NCBI RefSeq assembly: GCF_024753215.1
Contig: NZ_JANUGV010000001.1
Span: 1 to 64,000, forward strand
From: Massilia solisilvae
GTDB lineage: Bacteria > Pseudomonadota > Gammaproteobacteria > Burkholderiales > Burkholderiaceae_D
Reading direction: 5' to 3'
Length of the DNA: 64,000 bases
In this document: positions 34,021-43,728 of the stretch, in pieces
Layout of the letters: each line of letters begins with the position of its first letter
How positions within the stretch are numbered: position 1 is the stretch's first letter
Notes under the pieces: generated by a model
What the model was told of the DNA's origin: nothing
What the model saw: only the letters and a program-made list of their open reading frames with translations
Database searches by the model: none
Position numbers and translations under genes: made by a program

Positions 34021-34322
34021 CGATCGAATCGAAGTGGTGCTCCGCCATCGCGGGCGGGGTGCGCATCGCGGTGCAGATCACCCCGAATGCGAAAAAGACC
34101 GAGGTGATCGGCGTGCTGGACGACGCGCTCAAGCTCAAGCTGGCGGCGCAGCCGATCGAAGGGAAGGCCAACGAGGCGCTCATCAAATTCCTCGCCGGCG
34201 CGCTGAAGGTGCCCAAGAGCGCGATCGAGATCACGCACGGGCAGACCAACAAGCGCAAGCTGGTGCAGGTTGCGAAGTCGCTGACGCCGGCCGATGTGGC
34301 CAAGGCGCTGCTGCCGGCTTGA
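34017..34322 (+). CDS. DUF167/YggU family protein
   Basis: A 101-residue soluble protein with the YggU pattern: VRIAVQITPNAKKTEVIG, LKLAAQPIEGKANEALIKFLA, and VPKSAIEITHGQTNKRKLVQV. The family has an alpha/beta fold and unknown biochemical role. It almost always follows yggT, as here. The start is a TTG that overlaps the yggT stop (TTGA), so translation is likely coupled; no later methionine is available. Confidence 0.88.
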   Translation: MTIESKWCSAIAGGVRIAVQITPNAKKTEVIGVLDDALKLKLAAQPIEGKANEALIKFLAGALKVPKSAIEITHGQTNKRKLVQVAKSLTPADVAKALLPA

Positions 34323-34338
34323 GCCGATAACCCGAGCA

Positions 34339-34448
34339 CGTCGTTCCGGCGAAGGCGGGGACCCATGCTGAGCTCGCAGGGCCGCGGCTGGACAAGCCTA
34401 CCGCTTGTTCAAACGGTCTATGGGTCCCCGCCTTCGCGGGGACGACGG
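34339..34448. repeat. Palindromic repeat family A, copy 4
   Basis: A long version: the left hairpin CGTCGTTCCGGCGAAGGCGG and the right hairpin GGTCCCCGCC..GGCGGGGACGACGG are separated by a longer centre than in other copies (about 50 bases). Confidence 0.85.
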
Positions 34449-34490
34449 GTCGAGGTGGGGAGTGTTTGCACGAGGCGCGGAGCGGGGCGC

Positions 34491-34524
34491 TCAGCATGGG
34501 TCCCGGCTTGCGCCGGGACGACGG
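34491..34524. repeat. Palindromic repeat family A, copy 5 (half unit)
   Basis: Only the right arm is present: TCAGCATGGGTCCCGG..CCGGGACGACGG. It lies six bases before the PfkB gene stop, so it is in that gene's 3' UTR. Confidence 0.8.
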
Positions 34525-34529
34525 CACAT

Positions 34530-35468
34530 TCAGAAGCGGTAACCGAAGGCCTGCTCGAACTTCGTGGCGATTTCTTCCGCGCTGAAGCTGTGGTTCTGAC
34601 CACCCTGGTGCGCGATCTTGATCGAGCCGAGCAGGCTCGCCAGGCGCCCGGTCGTGGGCCAGTCGAAGCCGTTGGTGATCCCGTACAAGAGGCCCGCGCG
34701 GTAGGCGTCGCCGCAGCCGGTCGGGTCCACCACCTTCTCCGCCGTCACCGGGGGAATGTCGTGGCGCTCGCCGCCGGCATGGATCTCCGAACCCTTGTCG
34801 CCGCGCGTGATGATCAACGCGTCCAGCCGCTTGGCGATGTCGCCCAGCGTCAGGCCGGTGCGGTCCATCACCATCTCGAATTCGTAGTCGTTCGCCGCCA
34901 GGTAGGTAGCCTGGTCGATGAAGGTGATCAGCTCGTCGCCGGAGAACATCGGCAGCTGCTGGCCCGGGTCGAACATGAACGGCACCCCCAGCGCCGCGCA
35001 GTCGCGCGCGTGCTTGAGCATGCCCTCGCGCCCGTCCGGGGCGATGATCGCCACCGCCAGCGGTCCGCAGTCGGCCACGTTGTTCTCGTGCGCGAACTGC
35101 ATGGCGCCCGGGTGGAAGGCGTTGATCTGGTTGTTGTCCAGGTCCGCGGTGACGAAGCACTGCGCGGTGTAGGCGTGGCCGATGGTGCGGATCGCGCGCG
35201 TGGAGATGCCCAGCTTGTCGAAGCGCTGCAGGTACTCGCCGCCGTCCTGGCCGATGGTCGCCATGATAAGCGGGTCGCCGCCCAGCAGCTTGAGGTTATA
35301 GGCGATGTTGGCGGAGCAGCCGCCGTACTCGGTGCGCAGCGTGGGCACCAGGAACGATACGTTCACGCGGTGCAGCTGGTCGGCCAGCAGCGTTTCGCCG
35401 AAGCGGCCGTGGTACTGCATGATCTTGTCGAATGCGAGCGATCCGCAGATCAGCGAAGTCTTGGTCAT
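34530..35468 (-). CDS. PfkB family carbohydrate/adenosine kinase
   Basis: A 312-residue ribokinase-fold sugar or nucleoside kinase. N-terminal GSLAFDKIM and the GG motif in TEYGGCSANIAYNLKLLGG bind substrate; the C-terminal DPTGCGDAYRAGLLYG (about residues 248-263) holds the catalytic aspartate and anion hole. Related betaproteobacterial genes are annotated as adenosine kinase or generic carbohydrate kinase; the sequence alone does not decide. It follows the DUF3426 gene by eight bases in the aroQ-accBC-prmA run. Confidence 0.88.
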   Translation of the reverse strand: MTKTSLICGSLAFDKIMQYHGRFGETLLADQLHRVNVSFLVPTLRTEYGGCSANIAYNLKLLGGDPLIMATIGQDGGEYLQRFDKLGISTRAIRTIGHAYTAQCFVTADLDNNQINAFHPGAMQFAHENNVADCGPLAVAIIAPDGREGMLKHARDCAALGVPFMFDPGQQLPMFSGDELITFIDQATYLAANDYEFEMVMDRTGLTLGDIAKRLDALIITRGDKGSEIHAGGERHDIPPVTAEKVVDPTGCGDAYRAGLLYGITNGFDWPTTGRLASLLGSIKIAHQGGQNHSFSAEEIATKFEQAFGYRF

Positions 35469-35476
35469 GTGAAGCC

Positions 35477-36832
35477 TTATGGGTAGAAAACGGCGATGTG
35501 GTAGCCGGAGGGCTTGAGCTGGTCAAGCTTGAAGTAGAGCTTGACCGGCTGCTCCGCGTGCGGGCCGAAGCCGGCCGCCGCCGCAACGTCGTGTGGCAGG
35601 TATTCCGCGGGCGCGAACACGCGGCGCACCAGCGGTTTGTCGTTGGCGTCGGTGAGCGCCAGTTCAATGGCGGGCCACGCCTGTGCGCTGCCGCCCTGGT
35701 TGCGCAGCAGGGTGGTGAGCACGTAGGTGTCGGGGCCCAGCGTTTGCAGCTCGCCTGTTTCGATGGCCAGGTTGTCGATATGCGCGGGCAGCTCCACGCG
35801 GCAGCGCAGCGCCGCGCACACGGCGGCCAGCGCCGGCTTCATCGCCGGCACGCGCGCGGCGAGGTCGTCGCGCAAGACCGTCATCGCCTGCGCCACCAGC
35901 AGCAGCGCAAGCAGCACCGAGCCGACCGCCATCAAAATGCGGCGCCGCTTGCCGGTTTGTTCCTGCTGGCGGCCGCGCTTGACGAAATCGGGTTCGTCGA
36001 TCTCGGGCACGCGCAGCTTGGGCGGCGGGATCTTGGTCGGACTGAGCTTGGAGCGCCGGTTGCCCAGGCGCGCACGCGCAGGCTTGGCGGCGGGAGCGGG
36101 CGGCGGGAGGTGGGTGTCGGCGGTCGACTCGCGCATCGGCAGCGGAGCGTGCTCGGTGCCGCCGAAATGATGCGCCATCTCGGCGTGGGCTTGCAGCGTG
36201 GGTTCGTCGCGGTAATCGGGCAGGGCGGCAGCCACCAGTTCTTCTTCGACCGGCAGGTCGAACGTGGGCTCGACGCGGCCCGCGGCTTGCGGCGCGTCCG
36301 CTTCGAGTGCCGGTTCCAGCGCGCTCCCGGCCGCGAGTGCCGGCTCGGCGCGAATCGGTGCTTCTTCGTCTGCACCGTCCTGGACGGTGGCGCTTTCCGG
36401 TGCGGGCCCGGTGGCGTCGTCCGTGGCGTCGGCAACCGGGGTTTCGGTTTCGAAGAATTCGGCGTCGCCCGACGCGAAGCCCTCGGCTTCCTCGGTGCTC
36501 TCCACCACTTCGTCGTGCGGCTCGTGCAGTACGGCCTGCGGCTGCGGCGGCGGCTCGTTCTCGGGTTCGGGCAGGATGCCCAGCGGGTCGAGGGTCTTGT
36601 CCAGTTCGATGGTGTAGACCGGCACCTCCTGCTCGTTGGCAGGGACTTCGGCAGGTGCTTCGGCAGGCGCCGGCTCGACCGCCGGTTTGGCATCCAGATC
36701 GACCAGGCTGGCGTTGCCGTCGAAAATTTCGTGGCAGGCGCCACAGCGCACTATGCCCCCACGCAGTTTCAACTGGTCCTGGGCGACCCGGAAAGTAGTC
36801 TTACAGTGGGGGCATCGAGTGGCAAGCGCCAT
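35477..36832 (-). CDS. MJ0042 zinc-ribbon / DUF3426 membrane protein
   Basis: A 451-residue protein with an N-terminal zinc ribbon (CPHCKTTFRV..CGACHEIFDG, residues 8-38), a long acidic Pro/Ala/Glu-rich linker, one transmembrane segment at about 297-315 (ILMAVGSVLLALLLVAQAM) and a C-terminal DUF3426 domain with the beta-rich LVRRVFAPAEYLP and GYHIAVFYP. The domain pair is conserved next to prmA in betaproteobacteria; function is unknown. The linker length varies greatly in this family. Six bases separate it from prmA. Confidence 0.87.
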   Translation of the reverse strand: MALATRCPHCKTTFRVAQDQLKLRGGIVRCGACHEIFDGNASLVDLDAKPAVEPAPAEAPAEVPANEQEVPVYTIELDKTLDPLGILPEPENEPPPQPQAVLHEPHDEVVESTEEAEGFASGDAEFFETETPVADATDDATGPAPESATVQDGADEEAPIRAEPALAAGSALEPALEADAPQAAGRVEPTFDLPVEEELVAAALPDYRDEPTLQAHAEMAHHFGGTEHAPLPMRESTADTHLPPPAPAAKPARARLGNRRSKLSPTKIPPPKLRVPEIDEPDFVKRGRQQEQTGKRRRILMAVGSVLLALLLVAQAMTVLRDDLAARVPAMKPALAAVCAALRCRVELPAHIDNLAIETGELQTLGPDTYVLTTLLRNQGGSAQAWPAIELALTDANDKPLVRRVFAPAEYLPHDVAAAAGFGPHAEQPVKLYFKLDQLKPSGYHIAVFYP

Positions 36833-36838
36833 GGGCCT

Positions 36839-37786
36839 TTACTCCGCGCGGGGCGTGCGCGGCGGCGGTGCTGTGTCGCTGCCGAGCTGCCCATGAAGGG
36901 CGACCCAGCCGTCCTGCGAGGCCCAGACGCCCAGCTTGATGAAAGGAGCGTACGCCGCGGCCACTTCCTCGGCCTGGCGTTCCAGCACGCCCGAGAGAAC
37001 CAGCGATCCGCCTGGCGCCACGCGCCCGGACAGCATCGGCGCCATCAGCTTCAATGGGCTCGACAGGATGTTGGCCACGACGGTGTCGTAGCGTTGCTGC
37101 GCATGGCTCGAGGCAGCGAATTGGTCTGGCAGGAAGTAGTCGATCGCGCAGCCGTTGCGCTCGGCGTTCGCGTGCGCCGACTCGATCGCCTGCGGGTCGA
37201 TGTCCACGCCGTTCACTTCGCCCGCGCCCAGCTTCTTGGCGACCATCGCCAGGATGCCGGAGCCGCAACCGTAATCAAGCACGGTCTTGCCCGGCGCCGG
37301 ATGCGCTTCCAGCCATTCCATGCACAGGCGGGTGGTGGGGTGGCTGCCGGTGCCGAACGCCAGGCCCGGGTCGAGTTCGAGCACGAGGGCGTTGGGGTCC
37401 GGAGCGTCGTGCCAGCTTGGCACCACCCAGATGTTCTTGCCGATGTGGATAGGCTCGAACTGCGATTGCGTCAGGCGCACCCAGTCGGCGTCATCCACTG
37501 CGCGGGTGGTGAAGGCGGGCGCCTTGGCCAGGTTGATGGCGTCGGCCGCCTCGGCCACGATCGCGCCCTGGTCGGCGTCCACGTCGGTCAGGGCCACCAC
37601 GCGCGAGCGGTCCCACGCGGCCTCGGACGGGGTCATGCCCGGCTCGCCGAACAGCGGCTTTTCCTGCGCCGTGCCTTCGTCCGCGTCCTCCACCGAGACC
37701 GACAGCGCGCCAGCCTCCATCAAGGCATCGGACAACGCCTCGGCATGTTCACGGTCGATCTCGATGACTACTTCGGTCCAGCTCAT
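36839..37786 (-). CDS. prmA: Ribosomal protein L11 methyltransferase
   Basis: A 315-residue SAM-dependent enzyme that trimethylates several amino groups of ribosomal protein L11. The N-terminal substrate-recognition domain (about residues 1-130) is followed by a Rossmann methyltransferase core with [18 protein letters not shown] (about 171-188), the acidic loop [10 protein letters not shown], and the catalytic-site-like [10 protein letters not shown]. Its start overlaps the accC stop (ATGA), so it is translated in the acc operon. Confidence 0.94.
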   Translation of the reverse strand: MSWTEVVIEIDREHAEALSDALMEAGALSVSVEDADEGTAQEKPLFGEPGMTPSEAAWDRSRVVALTDVDADQGAIVAEAADAINLAKAPAFTTRAVDDADWVRLTQSQFEPIHIGKNIWVVPSWHDAPDPNALVLELDPGLAFGTGSHPTTRLCMEWLEAHPAPGKTVLDYGCGSGILAMVAKKLGAGEVNGVDIDPQAIESAHANAERNGCAIDYFLPDQFAASSHAQQRYDTVVANILSSPLKLMAPMLSGRVAPGGSLVLSGVLERQAEEVAAAYAPFIKLGVWASQDGWVALHGQLGSDTAPPPRTPRAE

Positions 37787-39183
37787 GCTTCTGCCTTGGT
37801 CTCCGATTTGGCGCCGAGGGCGCCTTCCTTCTCCAGGTCCGGCTTGTGGGCCAGCTTGTGCTCGAGGTAGTGGATGTTGGTGCCGCCTTCGATGAAGCGC
37901 GCGTCCACCATCAGCTCGCGGTGCAGCGGGATATTCGTCATGATACCCTCAACCACCATTTCCGAAAGCGCAATCTGCATGCGGCGGATCGCCTGGTCCC
38001 GGGTGGCGCCATAGGCGATCACCTTGCCGACCATCGAATCGTAGTGCGGCGGCACGTAGTAACCGTTGTAGGCGTGCGAATCGACGCGGATGCCAGGGCC
38101 GCCCGGCGCGTGCCAGTTGGTGATGCGGCCCGGCGACGGGATGAACTTGAACGGATCTTCGGCGTTGATGCGGCACTCGATCGCGTGGCCCGACAGCATG
38201 ATGTCGCGCTGCTTGAAGCGCAGCTTCTCGCCGCAGGCGATGCGGATCTGCTCCTGCACGATGTCGATGCCGGTGATCATTTCGGTGACCGGGTGCTCGA
38301 CCTGCACGCGGGTGTTCATCTCGATGAAGTAGAACTCGCCGTTCTCGTACAGGAATTCGAAGGTGCCGGCGCCGCGATAGCCGATCTTGCGGCAGGCTTC
38401 GGCGCAGCGGTCGCCGATCTTCTCGATCAGCTTGCGGTTGATGCCCGGCGCGGGCGCTTCCTCGATCACCTTCTGGTGGCGGCGCTGCATCGAGCAGTCG
38501 CGCTCGCCCAGCCAGACGGCGTTCCGGTGTTCGTCAGCCAGCACCTGGATTTCCACGTGGCGCGGATTCTCCAGGAACTTTTCCATGTAGACCTCGGGGT
38601 TGCCGAATGCCGTGCCGGCCTCGGCCTTGGTCATCGCCACCGCGTTCAACAGTGCCGCCTCGGTGTGCACCACGCGCATGCCGCGCCCGCCGCCGCCGCC
38701 GGCGGCCTTGATGATGACCGGATAGCCGATCTTGCGCGCGGTCTGGATGATTTCCTTCGGGTCGTCCGTCAGGGCGCCATCCGAGCCGGGCACGCAGGGC
38801 ACGCCGGCCTTGATCATCGCCTGCTTGGCCGAGACCTTGTCGCCCATCATGCGGATCGAGTCGGAACGCGGGCCGATGAACACGAAGCCCGATTTCTCGA
38901 CGCGCTCGGCAAAGTCGGCGTTCTCCGACAGGAAGCCATAACCCGGGTGGATCGCCTCGGCGTCGGTCACTTCGGCCGCGCTGATGATCGCCGGCATGTT
39001 CAGATAGCTCAGTGCCGACTGCGCCGGGCCGATGCAAACCGACTCGTCCGCCAACTTCACGTATTTGGCGTCCTTGTCCGCCTCGGAGTGCACGACGACG
39101 GTCTTGATGCCCAATTCGCGGCACGCGCGCTGGATACGCAGCGCGATTTCACCACGATTGGCGATGAGGATTTTTTCAAACAT
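37783..39183 (-). CDS. accC: Acetyl-CoA carboxylase biotin carboxylase subunit
   Basis: A 466-residue ATP-grasp enzyme that carboxylates the biotin on AccB, the first step of fatty-acid synthesis. [17 protein letters not shown] opens the biotin carboxylase N-domain. The glycine-rich ATP loop [11 protein letters not shown] (about residues 159-169), the HVEIQVLAD segment and the catalytic [14 protein letters not shown] (about 288-301) are all intact. Length is slightly above the usual 450 because of a charged C-terminal tail. The gene lies 90 bases after accB and overlaps prmA. Confidence 0.97.
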   Translation of the reverse strand: MFEKILIANRGEIALRIQRACRELGIKTVVVHSEADKDAKYVKLADESVCIGPAQSALSYLNMPAIISAAEVTDAEAIHPGYGFLSENADFAERVEKSGFVFIGPRSDSIRMMGDKVSAKQAMIKAGVPCVPGSDGALTDDPKEIIQTARKIGYPVIIKAAGGGGGRGMRVVHTEAALLNAVAMTKAEAGTAFGNPEVYMEKFLENPRHVEIQVLADEHRNAVWLGERDCSMQRRHQKVIEEAPAPGINRKLIEKIGDRCAEACRKIGYRGAGTFEFLYENGEFYFIEMNTRVQVEHPVTEMITGIDIVQEQIRIACGEKLRFKQRDIMLSGHAIECRINAEDPFKFIPSPGRITNWHAPGGPGIRVDSHAYNGYYVPPHYDSMVGKVIAYGATRDQAIRRMQIALSEMVVEGIMTNIPLHRELMVDARFIEGGTNIHYLEHKLAHKPDLEKEGALGAKSETKAEA

Positions 39184-39273
39184 GGTTCAGGTAGTTCTGT
39201 GAAGGCCGGCCTTGCGCGGCCGGGTACGACAGTCGAAAGGGCCCTGGGCGGGCCCGCGCCGCTTGCGGGCGGA

Positions 39274-39744
39274 TTAGCCGATCACGAACAGCGGCTGGCC
39301 GAATTCGACCGGCTGGCCATTCTCCACCAGGATCTTGGTGACGGTGCCGGAAATGTCGGCGTCGATTTCGTTCAGCAGCTTCATCGCTTCGATGATGCAC
39401 AGGGTGTCGCCTTCCTTCACGGTGGCGCCGACCTCGACGAAGGCCGGGGCGCCCGGGGCGGACGAACGGTAGAAGGTGCCGACCATCGGCGACTTGACCA
39501 CGTGGCCGGTTTCGGCGGCCGGGGCTGCGGCTGCGGGTGCGGCGGCAGGGGCGGCCACCTGCGGCGCAGCTGCCGGGGCGCTGTATTGCTGCACGCCGGC
39601 CGGCGGCATCATCAGGACCTGGTTCTGCGGGATCCCGGAGGATTTGACGATGCGAACTTTGCTTTCGCCCTCGGTCACTTCGAGTTCAGCGATGTCGGAC
39701 TCTGCGACGAGATCGATCAAAGTCTTGAGTTTTCGTAGATCCAT
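39274..39744 (-). CDS. accB: Biotin carboxyl carrier protein of acetyl-CoA carboxylase
   Basis: A 156-residue carrier. The N-terminal helix ([16 protein letters not shown]) and an Ala/Pro-rich flexible linker (about residues 55-78) lead to the biotinyl domain with the EAMK motif; Lys122 is the residue biotinylated by BirA. Standard for proteobacteria in length and layout. It is followed by accC, and between them lie two small GC-rich hairpins at about 39205-39265 that could set subunit ratio or mark processing. Confidence 0.97.
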   Translation of the reverse strand: MDLRKLKTLIDLVAESDIAELEVTEGESKVRIVKSSGIPQNQVLMMPPAGVQQYSAPAAAPQVAAPAAAPAAAAPAAETGHVVKSPMVGTFYRSSAPGAPAFVEVGATVKEGDTLCIIEAMKLLNEIDADISGTVTKILVENGQPVEFGQPLFVIG

Positions 39745-39836
39745 GTGAAACCCCTTGGAATTATTGGTGTTGTTGAGTATGCCCTACGGCGGCGCCGCGA
39801 AGCACACAGAATGCGTGAAGTTGACGTAGATTAACG

Positions 39837-40268
39837 CTATTTAAGCGCGAAGTCGATGGCAAACCTATATCCATCGGCGCCCAGCCCGCAGATCGTGCCG
39901 CGCGCGATGGCAGACAGGTACGAATGGTGGCGGAACTCCTCTCTCTGGTAAATATTAGAGAGATGGACTTCCACGAACGGGATGGCGACCCCGGCCAGCG
40001 CATCACGCAAGGCCACGCTGGTGTGGGTCAGTCCGCCCGGGTTGATGATGATCGCATCGACCCCTTCGAGGCGCGCGGCATGGATGCGGTCAATCAGCGC
40101 CCCTTCATGGTTACTCTGGAAGCAAGCGAGCGTTGCGCCGGCCGCGGCTGCCTGGGCTTGTGCGGCTTGCTCGATGTCGGCGAGCGTCGTGGTGCCGTAC
40201 ACCGCAGGCTCTCGTGTCCCCAGCAGATTCAGGTTGGGGCCGTTGAGCAGCAGGAGCTTTTTCGCCAT
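39837..40268 (-). CDS. aroQ: 3-dehydroquinate dehydratase, type II
   Basis: A 143-residue enzyme of the shikimate pathway that converts 3-dehydroquinate to 3-dehydroshikimate. The flexible active-site lid [14 protein letters not shown] contains Arg19 and the catalytic Tyr24; [12 protein letters not shown] supplies other conserved residues, and the [15 protein letters not shown] segment follows. Type II enzymes form dodecamers. It is the first gene of the aroQ-accB-accC-prmA run, 92 bases before accB. Its own promoter must lie in 40269-40400. Confidence 0.96.
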   Translation of the reverse strand: MAKKLLLLNGPNLNLLGTREPAVYGTTTLADIEQAAQAQAAAAGATLACFQSNHEGALIDRIHAARLEGVDAIIINPGGLTHTSVALRDALAGVAIPFVEVHLSNIYQREEFRHHSYLSAIARGTICGLGADGYRFAIDFALK

Positions 40269-40403
40269 GTTGAAGGTCTGGTTGCCCGAAAGTCAGGCAT
40301 TTTGACGCCAACATCTCCTATTGGCAAGCGATATTGTAATGCTTTGTATAGGCAGATAAATAAGTGAACGACCGTTCGTGCGGATAAATTGCCAGCCCTA
40401 AAA

Positions 40404-40485
40404 CCGTCGTCCCGGCGAAAGCCGGGACCCATGCGCCGCGTGACCGGTGGCGCAGCATGGGTCCCGGCCTTCGCCGGGACGACGG
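40404..40485. repeat. Palindromic repeat family A, copy 6
   Basis: CCGTCGTCCCGGCGAAAGCC..ACCCATGC at the left and GCATGGGTCCCGGC..GCCGGGACGACGG at the right form a clean doublet between the aroQ start and the tlpA-like gene stop. Confidence 0.9.
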
Positions 40486-40501
40486 TAGAAATTGCATGTG
40501 T

Positions 40502-41059
40502 TTACAGCTTGGCCAGGTCGGCGCGCAGCTGGTCGAACTTGAGCGAGCCCAGGTAGGTTTTCTTGACCTGCCCGTCGGCCCCGATCAGCACCGTGTAGGG
40601 CAGCCCGCCCGCCTCGTTGCCGAACTCGCGGGCCAGGTCGGTGCCGCCCATGCCTGCCACGTACAGCGGATAAGAGATCTTCAAACGCGCGGCAAAAGCC
40701 GCGATATTGGCCGGGCTATCGATGCCGATCCCGATCACGTTCACCTGCTTTGCCTTCATTTCCTTGGCCAGCGCGTCCAGTTCGGGCATCTCGCGCACGC
40801 AGGGGGCGCACCACGGTGCCCAAAAATTCACCAGCAAGGGCTTGCCTTGCCATTGCGACAATGCCTGCGGCTTGCCGCCGGCGTCGTTGAGCGATTGCGC
40901 GAACAGGTTGGTGACCGCCGTGTGCGGCCGGCCGTCGGTCGCGGCGTAGGCCGTGGTGATCGGCCCGGCCACGTCTTTCTGGTTGAGCCCCACGAGCGCG
41001 CCCATGGCGCCGAAGGCGAGGGCGAGCACCGCGTACCCGAGTACATTCTTCTTGTTCAT
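40502..41059 (-). CDS. TlpA/ResA-like thioredoxin-fold protein
   Basis: A 185-residue exported or membrane-anchored disulfide reductase-like protein. Residues 7-25 form an uncleaved anchor or signal peptide. The active site is WCAPC (Cys84 and Cys87) in VNFWAPWCAPCVRE, followed by a cis-proline region (GLPYTVLIG). Proteins of this family keep periplasmic cysteines reduced, for example in cytochrome c maturation; the partner here is unknown. The ATG overlaps the stop of the upstream gene (ATGA). Confidence 0.9.
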   Translation of the reverse strand: MNKKNVLGYAVLALAFGAMGALVGLNQKDVAGPITTAYAATDGRPHTAVTNLFAQSLNDAGGKPQALSQWQGKPLLVNFWAPWCAPCVREMPELDALAKEMKAKQVNVIGIGIDSPANIAAFAARLKISYPLYVAGMGGTDLAREFGNEAGGLPYTVLIGADGQVKKTYLGSLKFDQLRADLAKL

Positions 41060-41688
41060 TCGTCTTGTTCCAGTGTTTCGTCAGTCGTCATCAGGGCGCG
41101 CAGGCCGGCCGCGTCCACGCGCTGCAGGCGTCCGTCCGAGCGCGGCTTGAGCGCGCCGCGCAGGTCATTCATTTCGTATAACTCCGCGTGCACGGCCTCG
41201 TTATGCCACAGGAAGCTCACTGTTTCAACCGGGTCATGGCGGGCGCCCTTAAAGTGGGGCATTTCCGAGATCTCTATATTGACGTTTCTATTTAATAGGA
41301 AGATCTCGACTTCCTTGGCGCTGTCGGCGAACAATTGCAGGCGGATGTCGTCATACTCGCCGGCAGTGCCGCTCAGCACCGCGCCGGTGAGGTAGGGCCG
41401 GAACTCGGCCAGCTCGTCCATCACCTCCAATGCGGCGCGGCGCAAGCGCTTGAGGCGCGCGGCCTGCTGCGGCCCCTGGAACAGCGCCTGGTAGCGGCGC
41501 ACCTCGTCCTCGATCTGGATATTGTCTGGAAGCAGGTTCGAGTGCGGCTGGTCCACCCCCAGCACCTTGCGCGCGGCTTTGCGGCGGGCGGTGGCGTAAT
41601 CGGCGCCGTCCTCGGCGATCATGCGGGCGGCGGTGGCCGCGATCTGCGAACGCAGCGCCTGCGGGTCGTTGGTTTGGCTCGGATTCAT
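41056..41688 (-). CDS. Conserved hypothetical, possible degenerate nucleotidyltransferase
   Basis: A 210-residue protein. The first 60 residues resemble a helical region (TAARMIAEDGADYATARRKAARKVLG); the middle contains FRPYLTGAVLSGTAGEYDDIRLQLFADSAKEVEIFLL, which recalls a nucleotidyltransferase fold, although the usual GSxxxGxxxxxSDxD signature is not intact. Homologues in related genomes sit beside mpl. Function is unknown. I start at MNPSQTND, 79 bases from the divergent mpl start; the frame is open further up but would overlap that gene. Confidence 0.7.
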   Translation of the reverse strand: MNPSQTNDPQALRSQIAATAARMIAEDGADYATARRKAARKVLGVDQPHSNLLPDNIQIEDEVRRYQALFQGPQQAARLKRLRRAALEVMDELAEFRPYLTGAVLSGTAGEYDDIRLQLFADSAKEVEIFLLNRNVNIEISEMPHFKGARHDPVETVSFLWHNEAVHAELYEMNDLRGALKPRSDGRLQRVDAAGLRALMTTDETLEQDE

Positions 41689-41767
41689 GGGTTCGATGAT
41701 ACTCCCGAACGGAAAATGGCACCGCGTCAGGTAAAATCGCGATTTCGCCATTTCCTCTCCTCTACCC

Positions 41768-43153
41768 ATGCATATTCACATCCTCGGTATTTGCGGCACC
41801 TTCATGGGCGGCCTTGCGGTCCTGGCCAAGGAGGCGGGCCATCGCGTCACCGGCTGCGACGCCAACGTCTATCCGCCGATGAGCGTGCAGCTCGAATCCC
41901 AGGGCATCGAGCTGATCCAGGGCTACAGCCCGGACCAGGTGTCGCTCAACCCCGACTTGTACGTGATCGGCAATGTGATGACCCGTGGTAATCCGCTGAT
42001 CGAGGAGATCCTGAACCGCAGCCTGCCCTACGTGTCGGGCCCGCAATGGATTGGCGACCATATTCTGCGCAACAAGTGGGTGCTGGCCGTGGCCGGCACG
42101 CACGGCAAGACCACCACCACCTCGATGCTGGCCTGGATCCTGGAAGACGCCGGCTACGCGCCCGGCTTCCTGATCGGCGGCGTGCCGATGAACTTCGGCA
42201 TCTCGGCGCGCCTGCGCGGCGACAAGGAGTCGGACTTCTTCGTCATCGAGGCGGACGAATACGACACCGCGTTTTTCGACAAGCGCAGCAAGTTCGTGCA
42301 CTACCACGCCAAGACGGCGGTGCTGAACAATCTGGAATACGACCACGCCGACATCTTCCCCGACATCGGCGCCATCGAAACCCAGTTCCACCACCTGGTG
42401 CGCACCGTGCCGGGCGTGGGCCGCATCATCGCCAACGGCGACGAGGCCTCGCTCGCGCGCGTGCTCAAGCGCGGCTGCTGGAGCGAGAAGGAGACCTTCG
42501 GCACGTCCGAAGGGGTGAACTGGACGCTGGTTGAGCACCCCGGCGGCGCCAGCTTCGACGTCGTGTTCAACGGCGAAAAGCAGGGCACCGTCCAGTGGGA
42601 CCTGACCGGCAAGCACAACCGCTACAACGCGCTGGCCGCGATCGCCGCCGCCCGCAGCGTGGGCGTGCCGCCCGCCCAGGCGGCCGAATCGCTGTCGCGC
42701 TTCCAGAACGTCAAGCGGCGCATGGAAGTGCGCGGCGTCGTGAATGGCGTGACCGTGTACGACGACTTTGCCCACCACCCGACGGCCATTGCCACCACCG
42801 TGGGTGGCCTGCGCCAGAAGATCGGCGCGGCCGGCGTAGGCAGTACTGGCCGCATCCTGGCGGTGCTGGAGCCGCGTTCGAATACCATGAAGCTGGGCGC
42901 CATGAAGGACGCGCTGCCCGGCAGCCTGAAGGACGCGGACCTCGTGTTCGGCTTTGGCAGCCAGCAGGCACTGGGCTGGTCGCTGGGCGACGCCCTCAAG
43001 CCGATGGGCGCGATCGCGCACACCTTTGACCAGCTCGATTACATGGTGCAGGCGATCGTGGCAGCGGCCCAGCCGGGCGACCACATCCTGGTGATGAGCA
43101 ATGGCGGCTTTGGCGGCATCCATCAGAAGCTGCTCGAGGCGCTGGCCAAATGA
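41768..43153 (+). CDS. mpl: UDP-N-acetylmuramate:L-Ala-gamma-D-Glu-meso-DAP ligase
   Basis: A 461-residue peptidoglycan-recycling ligase that joins the imported tripeptide to UDP-MurNAc. MHIHILGICGTFMGGLA and the ATP loop AGTHGKTTTTSML (about residues 109-121) are diagnostic of Mpl within the Mur ligase family; IEADEYDTAFFD and YDDFAHHPTAI are also typical. It overlaps the next gene by four bases (ATGA), and the divergent hypothetical gene lies 79 bases upstream. Confidence 0.95.
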   Translation: MHIHILGICGTFMGGLAVLAKEAGHRVTGCDANVYPPMSVQLESQGIELIQGYSPDQVSLNPDLYVIGNVMTRGNPLIEEILNRSLPYVSGPQWIGDHILRNKWVLAVAGTHGKTTTTSMLAWILEDAGYAPGFLIGGVPMNFGISARLRGDKESDFFVIEADEYDTAFFDKRSKFVHYHAKTAVLNNLEYDHADIFPDIGAIETQFHHLVRTVPGVGRIIANGDEASLARVLKRGCWSEKETFGTSEGVNWTLVEHPGGASFDVVFNGEKQGTVQWDLTGKHNRYNALAAIAAARSVGVPPAQAAESLSRFQNVKRRMEVRGVVNGVTVYDDFAHHPTAIATTVGGLRQKIGAAGVGSTGRILAVLEPRSNTMKLGAMKDALPGSLKDADLVFGFGSQQALGWSLGDALKPMGAIAHTFDQLDYMVQAIVAAAQPGDHILVMSNGGFGGIHQKLLEALAK

Positions 43154-43728
43154 TTCTGTACCTGCACGGATTCCGATCCTCGCCGCGCTCGTTCAAGGCG
43201 CGGGTGGTGTTCGAGCAGATGAAGGCGGCGGGCAGGGCAGATGAGCTGGTCTGCCCGCAACTGCCGGCTTCGCCCAGCGCGGCGATGGAGCTGGTGCTCA
43301 AGCTGGTCGAGCGCTATCCGGCGGACGAACTGGCCATCATTGGCTCGTCGCTGGGCGGGTTCTATGCGACCTGGCTGGCCGAACGCCTCGGCTGCCGCGC
43401 CGTGCTGCTCAACCCGGCAGTCGATCCGCTCAAGGACCTGGAGCAGCACGTCGGCGTGACCACGGCCTGGCATTCGGACGAGCCGTTCGAATTCAAGCAG
43501 GAATATATTGGCGAGCTGGCCGCCTTGCGCGTGGCGCACATCACGCGCCCCGAACGCTATTTCCTGCTCGCCGCCACCGGCGACGAGGTGCTGGACTACC
43601 GCGACATGGTGCGCCACTATGCCGGCGCGCGCCAACACGTGATCGAAAGCAGCAACCACGCGATCCCGGAATTTCCCCAGTATGTGGACGAGGTGCTCGC
43701 GTTCTGCGGCAAGAAAGCGCTGCAGTGA
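43150..43728 (+). CDS. YqiA/YcfP-like alpha/beta-hydrolase
   Basis: A 192-residue small esterase-like protein. MILYLHGFRSSPRSFKA contains the oxyanion-hole region, GSSLGGFYA (about residues 65-73) is the nucleophile elbow with Ser67, and SSNHAIPEF near residue 163 supplies the histidine. Family members hydrolyse short acyl esters in vitro; physiological substrates are unclear. Starts overlap upstream (ATGA) and downstream (GTGA), so it is embedded in the mpl operon. Confidence 0.88.
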   Translation: MILYLHGFRSSPRSFKARVVFEQMKAAGRADELVCPQLPASPSAAMELVLKLVERYPADELAIIGSSLGGFYATWLAERLGCRAVLLNPAVDPLKDLEQHVGVTTAWHSDEPFEFKQEYIGELAALRVAHITRPERYFLLAATGDEVLDYRDMVRHYAGARQHVIESSNHAIPEFPQYVDEVLAFCGKKALQ